A program made the position numbers and the translations under genes. From contig JADJNU010000020.1 in NCBI GenBank assembly GCA_016714165.1, positions 1 to 11,071 of the forward strand: 11,071 bases of DNA. The letters run 5' to 3'. Shown here in pieces: positions 1 through 8,792 of this stretch (positions within the stretch are counted from its first letter, which is position 1; every line of letters begins with the position of its first letter). This stretch comes from Bdellovibrionales bacterium (GTDB lineage: Bacteria; Bdellovibrionota; Bdellovibrionia; Bdellovibrionales; UBA1609). The notes beneath the pieces are model-generated. The model was not told where the DNA came from. It saw nothing but the letters and a program-made list of their open reading frames with translations, and made no database searches.

Positions 1-575
1 CAAAGGAGGCGACGAAACACTCAAACCAGGCAAAAGCCTGAGCTTACCGACATTAATCACTTCCATACCCGAACACCACTCCGGCCGCGGTGCTGTAGCG
101 GCACCAAACCCAGCTCCAGCTCACCCCGGCAAACAGAATCTTTCGCTCCTCGGGCTCCGGTCTAAAGAAACCTGTCAGTTGGTCCGAAGGCGAGGGCCCA
201 ACTGTACAACTGTTCCTTGCAGCCTGCTGAGCCGCCAAACAAATGAGTAAGGATTGTTTCCCACAAGAATAAAGGAGCCATATGGACGGGAATTACTTTC
301 TTTGGATCATGGAATTTCATCAGGAATCAGATTATTTCCTGCCGCCACATTTTTACCGAAGTGGTGATAGGTCAGCCGATAAAAAAGCCAGCAATGAGAG
401 CGCCCAGATAATAACCCAGACCGCATATCGCGATGTTTGTAGCCCGTCAAGTGAAATCAGAAAAACAGATGATACAATACCGCGGCAAGAAAGCCGCTAA
501 TGGCACTGAAGAATGTCCAGCAGAATGGCGGTTAATCAGTTTTGATTGGGTGTTTTTCAAGACCCACTCCCACCC
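1..575 (-). CDS. CLC-family (voltage-gated type) chloride channel/antiporter, partial and frameshifted
   Basis: Integral membrane anion channel or H+/Cl- antiporter of the CLC family. Reading the minus strand and joining frames gives the family landmarks in order: a helix ending GYYLGALIAGFFIG, then THLFGGSAG followed by a shifted GTVVQLG (the GREGTxVQ selectivity-filter region), then SDQLTGFFR, KIL, AGAGFGAA and LAGVVFG-like residues followed by MEV, which correspond to the GFGxxFGTPLAGxxFxxEV segment. At least three frame changes are needed. The part near position 570 is the N-terminus; the C-terminal helices lie beyond position 1. The exact start is uncertain, since the first helix is hard to read through the indels. 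The gating glutamate of GREGT reads as Gln in the frame that keeps the following GT, but an indel sits next to it, so this is unreliable. Family assignment is fairly sure; channel versus antiporter is not determined. Confidence 0.8.
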
Positions 576-779
576 TTAGTTTGGTAGGAGCCATCAGCAC
601 AGCCTCGTTGACGGCGGTTAGGAGACCCCATTGCCCGGCCTGTTGCTTTGATGCTAGATGTGTTTATTCGCCGCTTTATTGGGTTTTAAACTCGCGTCCG
701 TACAATCGGAGCATGGGCCAACCGCCAAGCAACGTGGTCTTAGCAGAGATCTTGTTTTTAGCTCAATCCACTCTTGATC
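576..779. other. Gap between divergent genes 1 and 2, no assignable gene
   Basis: This stretch separates the 5' end of the minus-strand CLC gene from the first convincing plus-strand coding frame. Short frames exist on both strands but none shows a family signature or a ribosome binding site followed by a continuous protein. It should hold the promoters for the two divergent genes; I could not pick a trustworthy -35/-10 pair. Confidence 0.3.
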
Positions 780-2033
780 GAACACCACTGTTTTCAACTG
801 GAACTGTTACAATTTTACATTAACTATCGGAGGGGATCTGTTTTTGTATTCCCCAGGTGGTTGGTCCATTGAGAAGAAAAACACCGAAATGAGGCGCTGA
901 GTGGCGAGCAGAATGCGTATTAAGATCAATGCTGATGTTCTCAATACTATGCCCACTCGTGTTTGTTGAAATCAGAATGGCGGCATACTCTGGTCCGCAT
1001 CAAACGTATCCCGGATGTTCACCCTCCCTCGTAAATATTATTGAATATGTTTCAGATTTTTGGGCCTGGTGGATCGAAGAGTTACCGTTGTAAGGCTCAA
1101 GTGGGCGGTTGTCGAACGGGCGATCGCAAAGGCGTTCTCAGTTTATCATCTGGCTGGAAAATCTGTTTGGGACTTTGCCAAGGTCTTTCAGGGAGGAGTT
1201 TTTAAATTTAATCCTGAATGATGCAATGAAGCAAGAAAGACAGTCCATCACTGAGCAGTTGCAGGGCTGGAAATGGACCTAATGGAAGTGGCCATTTTTT
1301 TAGCTCGTCTCCAGTGCCAGGTCCACATGGTTTAGAAACTCCAATCCACTTATTTAACACTTGGTAGAAAGCTCCTGGGTATTGCCGGATGTTCTTTGGT
1401 ACTATTTTCGCAGAAGATCGGGCAGAGGATTATCGAATAAAAATGGGTTTAAAAATACCCCGATTGCTATTAGAGGCAAGTTTTTCAGGAGGATCGGTTC
1501 TGGTTTGGCCAGAGTTCCTTCTCGGCTGTTTCCTCAATTTTTTGGCACCCAATGCCTCGAACCAATAGGGCACCAAGCTGGATCAGATTTTCATAGGGCT
1601 TTGAAATGTAGCATTAATTTAAGTGGACCAACGAGAACGTATGAATGTTTGTTTCCTTGTTCAGTGAGATTCGGCGGAATCAAGCGCGACCATCGCGGAG
1701 TTTGCTGCATCAAGTAGCTCAAAGACAAAATGGACTCCGGACTCTGAAATTACATGAGGTGGATCAGATTTTTCTGCTAGACAACGCCTCTTGGCGGAGT
1801 CAATCCCTCAGGAGAATTGGCTCGACGACCGCGGTGTAAAAATGTATGGAGAATTGGCACACTGGAGAATCACCACGGAAAAATGATCGGGCTGTGTCGA
1901 AGACTTTTATAAATTCTCTATGCGCGATCGATTTACTTGGTGAAGGCGCACTCCAAAAGGAGGCGTTGTCTATTTTGACGTCCTTCAAACTTCAGACTAA
2001 ATCGTGTCGTTCTTGTTTTCACTCAGAGTGAAT
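780..2033 (+). CDS. Unrecognised protein gene, heavily frameshifted
   Basis: I do not recognise the family. Stretches with clear protein character succeed one another on the plus strand in changing frames: LTIGGDLFLYSPGGWSIEKK near 800-875, INADVLNTMPTRV near 925-965, WRHTLVRIKRIPDVHPPS near 980-1030, VNIIEYVSDFWAWWIEELP near 1035-1090, FIIWLENLFGTLPRSFREEF near 1145-1205 continuing as LNLILNDAMKQERQSITEQL to about 1263, MGLKIPRLLLEASF near 1445-1485, and a last frame from about 1640 to the stop at 2029-2031 that contains KTFINSLCAIDLLGEGALQK and is interrupted by one in-frame TAA at 1837-1839. The restored product would be roughly 400 residues, apparently soluble and mixed alpha/beta. The start is not fixed. 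The minus strand was read as an alternative and gives poorer, more broken frames. It points the same way as the exported-protein gene that follows after about 125 bp, so the two could be co-transcribed. Confidence 0.4.
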
Positions 2034-2071
2034 TTTTTCACGAGACGCCCATCTGAGTTGTTCTGTTTTCA

Positions 2072-2089
2072 GCTTTCTTTAAAGAAGGC
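2072..2089. promoter_or_regulatory. Near-palindrome upstream of the exported-protein gene
   Basis: GCTTTCTTTAAAGAAGGC is an 18-bp near-perfect inverted repeat (perfect core TTCTTTAAAGAA at 2075-2086, one G-T wobble outside it). It lies in the short gap between gene 2 and the start codon at 2159. It could be an operator for a dimeric regulator; there is no T-tract immediately after it, so a terminator is less likely. Function is inference only. Confidence 0.25.
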
Positions 2090-2158
2090 CGTGGCATGAT
2101 TGGTGCTTCATGTTTCGCTCACCTATGTTGTCTGTTATCCCTATGGAGCTTGGAACTC

Positions 2159-3272
2159 ATGAAATGGATATTCTGTTTAGTTGCTTTTGTGTAGGATTGT
2201 TTTTACAATAGCCAATGTCATGCTAAAGAGGTAAATCAGGTCCTTTTCTCATCTCAGCATCAGGTGTTTCTGTTGGTTTTGGACTATGGAGATATGGAGG
2301 TAGAATCAGAAACAAGAAGGACGGCCGAAATTCAGTTAAATCAAGAAGACAGCCGTCGATATCCGCTTGCCCCGGTTTGGATCTTATGTTATCGAAAAGT
2401 GGTCATAGTGGCCAAATCATTTCGATGGAAGGCTCAAGCCGAGCTTTGTTGGACCTGAACTCGCTGACCATTAAATCAATACCAAAGGCGCGTGGATCTT
2501 TCTTGTCTAAAGAACGTGAAAGCTATGATCAGGTAGAGCTGGTAAATACAGAAGACGTCGATCAAGGGGGAGCTTGGGAAATCCAGTTGAGGGGGCACTT
2601 TATTATTCGAGTGCTGTTCTTCATCTTAAGGTAATCAACAAAATTTTGGAAGCTTGCGGATTGATTTAAAGATTCATCACAGGTTGCAGGAGTCACTGAG
2701 CTAGCGTCAGGCCCGAACTGGTGCAGGAGCCTGAACTGGTGGAGGAGCCACAGAGTGTGCCTGAACCCGAAATTGAGTCTGTATGCAGTCTAAGTTACAA
2801 AGAGATTGAAGTGGAGATTGCTGCCCCGCCTAAAAAGCCATACGCCCAGAGCTACTCCGCCTGAGGCCGCTACTCACCACGTAGAAAAATATGGGGGTGA
2901 CACTTATTTCTGTAATTCCAAGAGCAATCTCAGCCGTTTCACGAGGTTTCTCTAGATTTAGGCCTTGACGAAATTTTTGGCCAGAGCCAGCGTCGGGTTT
3001 CATTTCCAGTAAATAGAAACAATATTGTTGGAATAAAGATTTCGTGTGCTGCTGGATCAACAGAGATCATTGAGGTTGTTGCTGTTCTCCGAGACGGAAG
3101 CAGACGTTCGCTGTCAGAGCTCCATGGTCCTATAATGAGTGGTGACGAACTTGTGGTTGATTTAGGTTTTGCAATTCCCATTAAAGAAATTCTTGTCGTT
3201 TCTCAGGGGCTGGGGAGAAGAGCTGGTGAATCGGCCAGATATCAACTGATGGCCATCCAGTTGCAACGATAA
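2159..3272 (+). CDS. Exported hypothetical protein with Pro/Glu-rich linker and C-terminal beta-rich domain, frameshifted
   Basis: The start at 2159 opens a classic signal peptide, MKWIFCLVAFV, then a shifted hydrophobic stretch and HAKEVNQVLFSS, which looks like a signal peptidase cut after HA. The middle (about 2377-2634) contains ALLDLNSLTIKSIPKA and QVELVNTEDVDQGGAWEIQL, reminiscent of AMIN-type beta-rich periplasmic domains, but that likeness is weak. Positions 2710-2861 read as an acidic linker (RPELVQEPELVEEP, VPEPEIESV) followed by AAPPKKPYAQSY. The last 118 codons (2916-3272) are intact and end at TAA 3270-3272: NNIVGIKISCAAGSTEIIEV, VLRDGSRRSLSELHGPIMSG and ELVVDLGFAIPIKEILVVSQ form alternating strands as in a small beta-sandwich with a DGS turn. 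A periplasmic or outer-surface location is likely. Function is unknown. The restored length is about 370 residues. It converges on the radical SAM gene, whose end is about 57 bp away. Confidence 0.62.
2715..2750 (+). repeat. Tandem 18-bp repeat encoding ELVQEP/ELVEEP
   Basis: Two adjacent 18-bp units, GAACTGGTGCAGGAGCCT and GAACTGGTGGAGGAGCCA, differ at two bases and encode the hexapeptides ELVQEP and ELVEEP. They form the acidic linker of the exported protein. Such an in-frame repeat can change copy number without breaking the gene. Confidence 0.8.
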
Positions 3273-3329
3273 GTGACTTTTGGTGGGCGGGGCGGACACC
3301 ATCGTCAAGCAGCTGGAAACGAAAACCGT

Positions 3330-4735
3330 TCATAGTTTAAAGCAGATCTGTGGGGCTCCTAACGGAGCCTGATGAGGTTCGTGCAATCCCTGCCTTGGGG
3401 GGCCTACTAATTCCGGAAGATGACTTTCTAGGTTTTGCTTTCTGGATGCGTCCAAAGCGGCTGTCACGGATTGAAAGTGGGAGAAGGTCCAGCGACTTGA
3501 GGCAGGAAATTTCAAATGTTCAACAATCGAATCCAGTGTGGCTGCAAAACTTTCTCGCGCATAAGTGGGAGCTGCTGAGAGCCAATCGAATCTTTTCTTT
3601 GCAATGGTTTCTTTGACTTCCTGTTTGAGATTTGGGGGGAGATTGCGAATATCATAGTAGCTCGGATTGTTTAGGATAGTGAGATTGGGAACGTTGCCGA
3701 CTCCAGGCAAATCAAGAGACTGAATCCAGTCGATGAGTTCGTCCAGTCTCAGAATGTTGTAAATCTGTACGGTCACATTAAACTGGATGACAAAGGGAGA
3801 GTCCTTCGCCCAGCTCGAGATTTCATGAACCCGATCGACAATCTTTGTCCATTTACTTGGGTAGTGTATGTAGTCGTTCAGTTCGCCGTAAGCATCAACA
3901 CTGACATAAAAGAAAACTCTTTTGAAAGTTTGCAAGCACTTCAGAAGATCCTGATTCAGGACTGTGAGGTTTGTGTTAAAAGAAACTTCCGTGCTACGAG
4001 AAATGCCCGTTCTTTGTAGTTCCTTTAAGAGTTCCAGCGTCTCAGGAATAATGAGAGGTTCTCCTCCAGCCACATGAAAATTCCTGATATGGGGAAGGAG
4101 TGCCTTGAGAAAGGGTTTGAAACTTTTCTGTCCGATACCAGTCATATTTATAGCGCCACTAATAAAATGAGTTTTTCCCAGGTCAATTTGACCCGATTCC
4201 ATTCAAGAGACCATTTTCTGCTTGCTCTCGGATTGCACATGCGACAAACAAGATTGCAGAAGTTTCCAAGTCGGAGGTCCAGATAAGAGGGAAGGATTGT
4301 CGTTCGTCCACGTTTATTAGTATTTTTATGATTTCAGCAATTCTGTCAGCGAATCGCCACTTTTCGATTTGTCGTCTGCTTCTTCCTTCGCACCTTTTCT
4401 ACAGTTTTACATCTGGAGCAAGGCGCATCTTCCCTTTAGCATCTGTCGCCGAACTCTCATGAGGCTTGAGGCATTTTGTACTTTGTCTGGATCAGTCGTG
4501 TTGCTCACCTTTAGAATTCTTCCAAAGGTGGAACGAATGGAATTGCCATACTCTTCAGAGGTACAACAAATTTGATGTTCACCACCAAGATTAATAAAAC
4601 GTTGGATCCAAGGCAAAACGCAGAAAGATTCCGATATTTTCGGGGAGTTGGCCTCCAAAGTGGCGCTTTGGTGAATAGTCTCCTCCCGGAGTCATTGCAT
4701 CAACAGTCGTGCCCACGAATAAATCTCCATCTTAA
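3330..4735 (-). CDS. Radical SAM protein with N-terminal SPASM-like/twitch module, frameshifted
   Basis: The iron-sulfur cluster motif is visible at 4235-4258 as CNLVCRMC (CxxxCxxC) preceded by YLDLRLGNF. It lies one frame away from the long intact C-terminal frame (3330-4202), which carries HVAGGEPLIIPETLELLKEL (GGEP at 4056-4067, the SAM-binding motif), STEVSFNTNLTVLN and FFYVSVDAYGELNDYIHYP, the usual core strands of a radical SAM barrel. Adding one A to the five-base run at 4172-4176 joins the frames into LTWEKTHFISGAI. The N-terminal part (about 4350-4660, two further frame changes) reads SFCVLPWIQRF, INLGGEHQICC, LMRVRRQMLKG and APCSRCK, then SRRQIEKWRFADRIAE. This is the Cys-x(n)-CC-x(n)-CxxC pattern found ahead of the barrel in twitch-domain radical SAM proteins. 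The restored length of about 460 residues suits that family. The start near 4735 is a guess. Substrate unknown. It is divergent from the MFS gene. Confidence 0.9.
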
Positions 4736-4934
4736 GGTGAAATACGAGATGTGGTGTCAGTTCACTTGGTGTACTCTGAATCTGCCCGTGCCCGTGCTCA
4801 TGTCAACAAAATCTAGTTAAGTTTAAATCCGGGGCTATTGTGGCAATTTTTGACGGAGAGATCAAACCCATATTTTATCGGCTTTCATGACGATGGTAGT
4901 CGATTTGTTGCGGATGAAAAGGATGAAGTCAAAC
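4736..4934. promoter_or_regulatory. Divergent control region between radical SAM and MFS genes
   Basis: About 200 bp separate the inferred start of the minus-strand radical SAM gene from the plus-strand MFS start, so both promoters should lie here. A TTGACA hexamer is present on the minus strand near 4799-4804, but I see no good -10 partner at the right distance. Short open frames across it on the plus strand have no recognisable product. Confidence 0.35.
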
Positions 4935-6199
4935 ATGCGGCTCTGGCTAGAAATGCGCAATGTGGAACTGCGGTGGTCCTGTGTTCTTTTTGCGTATGCC
5001 TCATTGTTTGCCCTTGGTTTTTTAGATAATGCTCGTGGTCCTTTTTTTCCCTTAGTGCTACAAGACCTTCACCTGACGGATACCTCAGGCTCTTGGCTAT
5101 TTTCTGTGACCTCTCTGCTGAGCTTTATCGCGAGCTACTCCTGTCGGTGGTTGATTCCGTTGGCGGGATCGATGCGCGTTTTGCGGGAAGTTTATTTTTT
5201 GGGTCTTGGATTTCTGGGTTTGGGTCTTGGCGGAAACTATATTTCTGTACTGGTCGCCTCCGGAGTTCTGGGAATTGGTCAGGAATTGGATCGGTTGCTC
5301 AACACGTGCTTATTCAGGAAAGTTCACCAGAATCGCACTGGAACGCCTTTTTCTGGTCTTCATAGCAATTATGGGATGGCCTCCTTTTTAGCTCCTCTCA
5401 CCTTCTCCTACGCCTATCGGGCTAATTATCCCTGGACCAAGATTGTTTTTTTGTTTAGCGGGATTCCCTTTATAATATTAATTTTTTCGTTTTTTCACTT
5501 TTCTAGAGGAAGAGGATTGCGAAATTCCCAACCGTAAGCTCATCTCCTGACAAAGGCATCAAAGGAATTAAAGGCATTGGACAGGAAAGTTCTTCGGAGG
5601 GCAAAGGTGAGGGCAGGAGAGCAAATCAAATGGGGATTTCAAGAAGATTGAGCCTTTGGATGGCCATGATATTGGCAACCTACCTTGTTGGAGAACTGTC
5701 ACTGACCACGCGAATGGTGCTTTATCTGAAGCAAGTAACCCAATGGTCGGACGCGAGTTCGGCAAATGCCCTCACTTGTTTTTTTCTTTTGATGTTTTTT
5801 GAGTCGACTTGTTTTTTTGTGGGTCCCGGTTTACTCAAGAGCTCCAGTCGTCATGTGCTCTCATATTGTCTGATTTTTTCTACCCTCTTTTACGGCCTGG
5901 GGCTCAGTTATGATCCCGTCTTCCTAATTTTATGCGGCCTGAGCTTGGGGCCCTTCTTTCCAGTGTTCATTGAAACGATTGCTCAAGTTTTTGGAAAACA
6001 AGCCAGTCGCGCGTTTTCGGTCGCGATATCTTTTGGAACCTTGATGACCGTCATAATGCATTATGGATTGGGCCGCCTTAGCGATGAGATGGGGATTCAA
6101 GTTGCATTGTGGCTGGGTCCTGTGGCTCTGCTCTCTTCGTTTCTCATTTTATCAATTCTTGTAACCAAAATCCATTGTCCCATTTGCGAAACTTGACGT
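4935..6199 (+). CDS. MFS transporter with 12 membrane helices, frameshifted
   Basis: Inner-membrane secondary carrier of the major facilitator superfamily. The N-terminal half (to 5537) starts MRLWLEMRNVELRWS at 4935, with an AAGGATG sequence upstream, and shows six hydrophobic helices including LFALGFLDNARGPFFPLVL, FLGLGFLGLGLGG and FSGLHSNYGMASFLAPL. The last of these resembles the LHxxYGxGAxxxP signature of the fucose/glucose-type (FucP-like) carriers. A short shift between about 5280 and 5352 is visible: the other frame there reads SGIGSVAQHVLIQE, and the return occurs at the T5 run 5348-5352. The central loop (5538-5629) holds another shift. The C-terminal half (5630-6199) adds six more helices, with MVLYLKQVTQWSDASSAN, LSLGPFFPVFIETIAQVFG and HYGLGRLSDEMG, the last being an MFS loop motif. 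The restored length is near 420 residues, normal for MFS. Substrate unknown. The 3' end overlaps trmO. Confidence 0.86.
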
Positions 6200-6869
6200 C
6201 TAAACCATAGATCTGAAAAGCGTAAATCGGTTTTTCACTCATCTACTTTGTTTGATCCATTTTCTTGTAGGCGGGTGGTCGCGGATCCGTGCTGAGACAT
6301 TCTCTGATGGCGTGGAGAACCTCTGAAGCGGGCATTTCGAGCGAGTCTGATTTTTCGTAAGCGAAGAGCTCTTCCATCGCAGAAGATAAAAATTCTGTTG
6401 GGCAGAATCGGGTTGGTGACTTAGCCATCCAGAGAGGCTTCTGGGTAAGAGTCCCATTGAGGGATATAAGGCTTTATATCTAATACAGGTGTACCCTCGA
6501 CCATATCTAAGCCACTGATCAATATCCGGTCGGCTTCAATCGACAAAATCTGCACGACAGTCATTCCGATCGCATTTGGTCGATGAGGGCTCCGCGAGGA
6601 AAAACCCCGATTTTTTTCCTCCCAATCGAGGAGGGTGAACCTTCTTGAGAAGAGTTTTATTTTTATTCTGATGAAATAGCCAGAGGACCCTGGCCAAGTG
6701 AGAAAAAGGATTCCAGTCCGGCGGTCATGGCAGGCCGTCAATGTGCTCTCAAAAAATGAATAGCACCATGACTGTGAGGCGAAATTCGTCCCTGTTTTGG
6801 CACTCCAAACTTTTCCGGGAAACAGGACTGGATATGCCCGATCGGGCTCATAGAGATGGAATGGGACAT
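6144..6869 (-). CDS. trmO: tRNA (adenine(37)-N6)-methyltransferase TrmO, frameshifted
   Basis: TrmO (YaeB/VirR family) uses S-adenosylmethionine to methylate t6A at position 37 of tRNA-Thr, giving m6t6A. The start at 6869 (MSHSISMSPIGHIQS) follows an AAGGA site. The fold's landmarks follow in order: EKFGVPKQGRISPHSHGAI, then GLESFSHL and VLWLFHQ, PPRLGGK, RGFSSRSPHRPNAIGM, ISGLDMVEGTPVLDIKPYIP, and the C-terminal domain with ECLSTDPRPPAYKK and IYAFQIYGLDVKFRKW, ending at TGA 6144-6146. Joining them needs one fewer base in the A5 run 6703-6707 (given as read on the plus strand) and one fewer in the T7 run 6611-6617, plus a shift near 6421-6428. In-frame stops occur at 6738-6740 and 6243-6245. 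The restored length of about 242 residues matches E. coli TrmO (235). It is the last gene of the minus-strand cluster with the PilZ and lytic transglycosylase genes. Confidence 0.95.
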
Positions 6870-6936
6870 CAAGTTTCCTTCTTGGAAAGGCATACATATC
6901 AAGAACGAAGCAACAATCAAGAAAATCCGTTAATAT

Positions 6937-7674
6937 TTAGTGAGTGACCTGGTCTGGTTGGGTCTCGACAAATTGACGAAGAAGACGATGATGCCCTCGC
7001 TGTAGTCCTATAAATCGCAGACCAAGTCCCGCTCGATAGTGCCCTGATTCGTAGTTTCTTCGCACGATCTGAGCTGAGCAGCTAATTCGATTGAGACTTC
7101 CGATAGTGAATTTGACATTTATCACATCCCCCTCACGCATCGGATACTCAAATTCGCTCCAGTCGTCGACCTGGACGAAAGCTCCGGTATCAGAGATCAA
7201 AGGTTCTCATGTCTATGCTCGATCCTCGAACGGGCTCAAGGGTCATGGGAAGGGAAATGGCTTTTCGGACAGCCTGAAGCCACCAGCGCTGTTCGGGATT
7301 TTTTATTAGATTCCAAACAACGGGAAGAGACACAAACCCGCAAAGCAAGGCAAATAGCAAGGTCGCCACCCAAGTCGTTGAGGGGGAGAAATCATGCCCG
7401 ACAGATGCAAAACTACACCCAATTGTTCCAACCTATGGCAATGAGAGAGAAAGGAAGGCTCAGCGAGAGCCAGCGCGAAGCGCGAAGGATGAATGGGATA
7501 TTCAGGACAAGGGAGAGAGCGACGAGGAGATTCAACAAAGAGATTTTTGTTAACATTTGAACGAGTTCAACAATGGCGTGGCCATAAAGGGAGAGTCACT
7601 TGCACAGGCAGTGAGATCAGATGCCTAAAAATATGATGGCGGATGCAAGGAGGATTTTAGGGTCGATTTCGCAT
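6937..7674 (-). CDS. Multi-pass membrane protein with C-terminal PilZ (c-di-GMP binding) domain, frameshifted
   Basis: The start at 7674 is chosen because GAGAGG lies seven bases upstream and the frame then runs into a hydrophobic segment, KILLASAIIFLGI. Further segments follow: NLLVALSLVLNIPFILRA, WLSLSLPFSLIAIGW and WVATLLFALLCGFVSLPVVW, making about four membrane helices within the first 150 residues. After NPEQRWWLQAVRKAISLP comes the PilZ barrel: FDL and SDTGAFVQVDDW (joined across an indel at about 7195-7205 they give the D-x-S-x-x-G motif), YPMREGDVINVKFTIG, AQIVRRN and YRAGLGLRFIGL, ending at 6937. The barrel's second motif is intact once joined; a clean RxxxR arm is not evident, so c-di-GMP binding is likely but not certain. 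The product would sit in the inner membrane with PilZ in the cytoplasm. Restored length is about 246 residues. It lies 38 bp after the lytic transglycosylase stop and 67 bp before trmO. Confidence 0.86.
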
Positions 7675-7712
7675 AGAGATCCTCTCGATTTGAAAAATGG
7701 TACAGTAACTAC

Positions 7713-8792
7713 TCACTCGATAACGTACTTTCGTGCCTCGATTAAATTCTCTGAGGCCAAAAAATTTTGATTATTTTCAAGTAGCCTTTTACACGTAAGC
7801 CCTTCGACTGGTAGGAGGCCAAAATAATTTGGGTGGCGAGTTGCTTGGAAACGCGGAATTCTGCTTGAGTTGTGAAAAGACAGATCGTCCGCCCAATAAT
7901 CGGCAAGAATTAAGGAATGTCAGTCCTCCCGGAGCGACAGTTCCAGGATTGAGGCGCCAATCACTCTGGCCGTGAGCTTTCGCGTTAATCAGACCCTAAC
8001 AATTCCGGCGGGAAAACGGCTGATCCGAGGCGACCTGGGCCAAGTAGGGTTGAAAACGAGCAATTTCCAAATCGGCGATAGGAGCTCATCGGGTGAGTCC
8101 AATGGCTTTTTAACAACGGTTGGCTTGAGGATTGAATGCTGATTCCCTGCGACGAGGCCGCAAGAAGGCTCGGATTAAAATTGAAGTCGTGAGACAGTCT
8201 GTCGATTCTGTCAAGTAGATTAGCTCAGAAAGAGTAAAGTCCTCGGTAGTGGTTGCAATCTGCTGGTCTGATCCACTCTCTGGCATTCGGGAAGCAGCCA
8301 AGACCGAATAACAGGAGGTTGATTTGGGCTTGTGAAAGAGGCGAATTGAATATGGTTATCCTTTTCAGCTCGAACCCTCAGATTTTTAAATTCCAGAGTC
8401 CATTCCTTGCGGGAGATGGATTCTACCTCATTGACAGTCGGTACGAGCTGGTGGGTGACTTCATAGCCATTGTAATAGACTCGCCAGCGTGAGCTCTCAG
8501 CAATGCCTTTGGGGTCAAATATAACAACTTTGAGGTCTCAAAGGACCATGAAGAACCAAGGGATTGGGAACAATTCGATTCTTGGGGTGATGGAGCTGGT
8601 CATAAGCCCTGCTTGTCCATCTTTGTTTTGAAGGGAAGGGGCTGCATGCTTGGATCTGGTTGCTGAAGTCAGACGGATGGATCAAATTTTAACCGAGAAG
8701 GGGTCGTCAGGCGATGGATTGCTCGAAAGGAGTGGTTGACCAACGCAGCCCCAACTACCTTAAATTAAGGCGAAAATTGGCAAAATTTTCAA
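7713..8792 (-). CDS. Lipoprotein lytic transglycosylase (SLT/GH23 domain), frameshifted
   Basis: Murein-cleaving lytic transglycosylase predicted to be a lipoprotein. The start near 8792 (TTG in this sequence, after TTAAGGA) gives KILPIFALI, an in-frame TAA at 8760-8762, then GSWGC with the candidate lipid-bearing Cys at 8745-8747, followed by a Ser/Pro linker (LLSSNPSPDDPFS). A middle beta-rich domain reads KVVIFDPKGIAESSRWRVYY, NGYEVTHQLVPTVNEVES and KEWTLEFKNLRVRAEKDNHI, like an Ig-type module. The SLT domain follows: NFNPSLLAA, RRESAFNPQA at 8122-8145 (the catalytic Glu is at 8143-8145), KAIGLT at 8092-8109 (the GAxGLMQ motif), WRLNPGTVAPGGLTFL, ADYWADD, LASYQS (the AYNAG-like motif) and EARKYV just before the stop at 7713-7715. 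Several indels and one more in-frame stop (8682-8684) break it. Restored length is about 360 residues. It heads the cluster with the PilZ gene and trmO. Confidence 0.85.

Noticed and set aside
27..40. Hairpin CAGGCAAAAGCCTG
   Set aside because: It falls inside the CLC coding region, has only a five-base-pair stem and is not followed by a T-tract.
542..823. Plus-strand 93-residue frame
   Set aside because: No domain, no ribosome binding site, odd cysteine-rich composition; its left part is antisense to the start of the CLC gene.
1800..1988. Minus-strand frame within the unrecognised gene
   Set aside because: The plus strand keeps one frame open from about 1640 to 2031 with a single stop and better protein character.
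4838..4950. Plus-strand frame reading DDGSRFVADEKDEVKHAALA, resembling the end of a thiolase or OB-fold protein
   Set aside because: It has no supported upstream coding sequence, lies in the divergent gap and overlaps the MFS start; the likeness is too short to call.
8758..8770. Perfect short palindrome CCTTAAATTAAGG
   Set aside because: It lies inside the signal peptide of the lytic transglycosylase gene and includes the suspect in-frame stop; probably chance.
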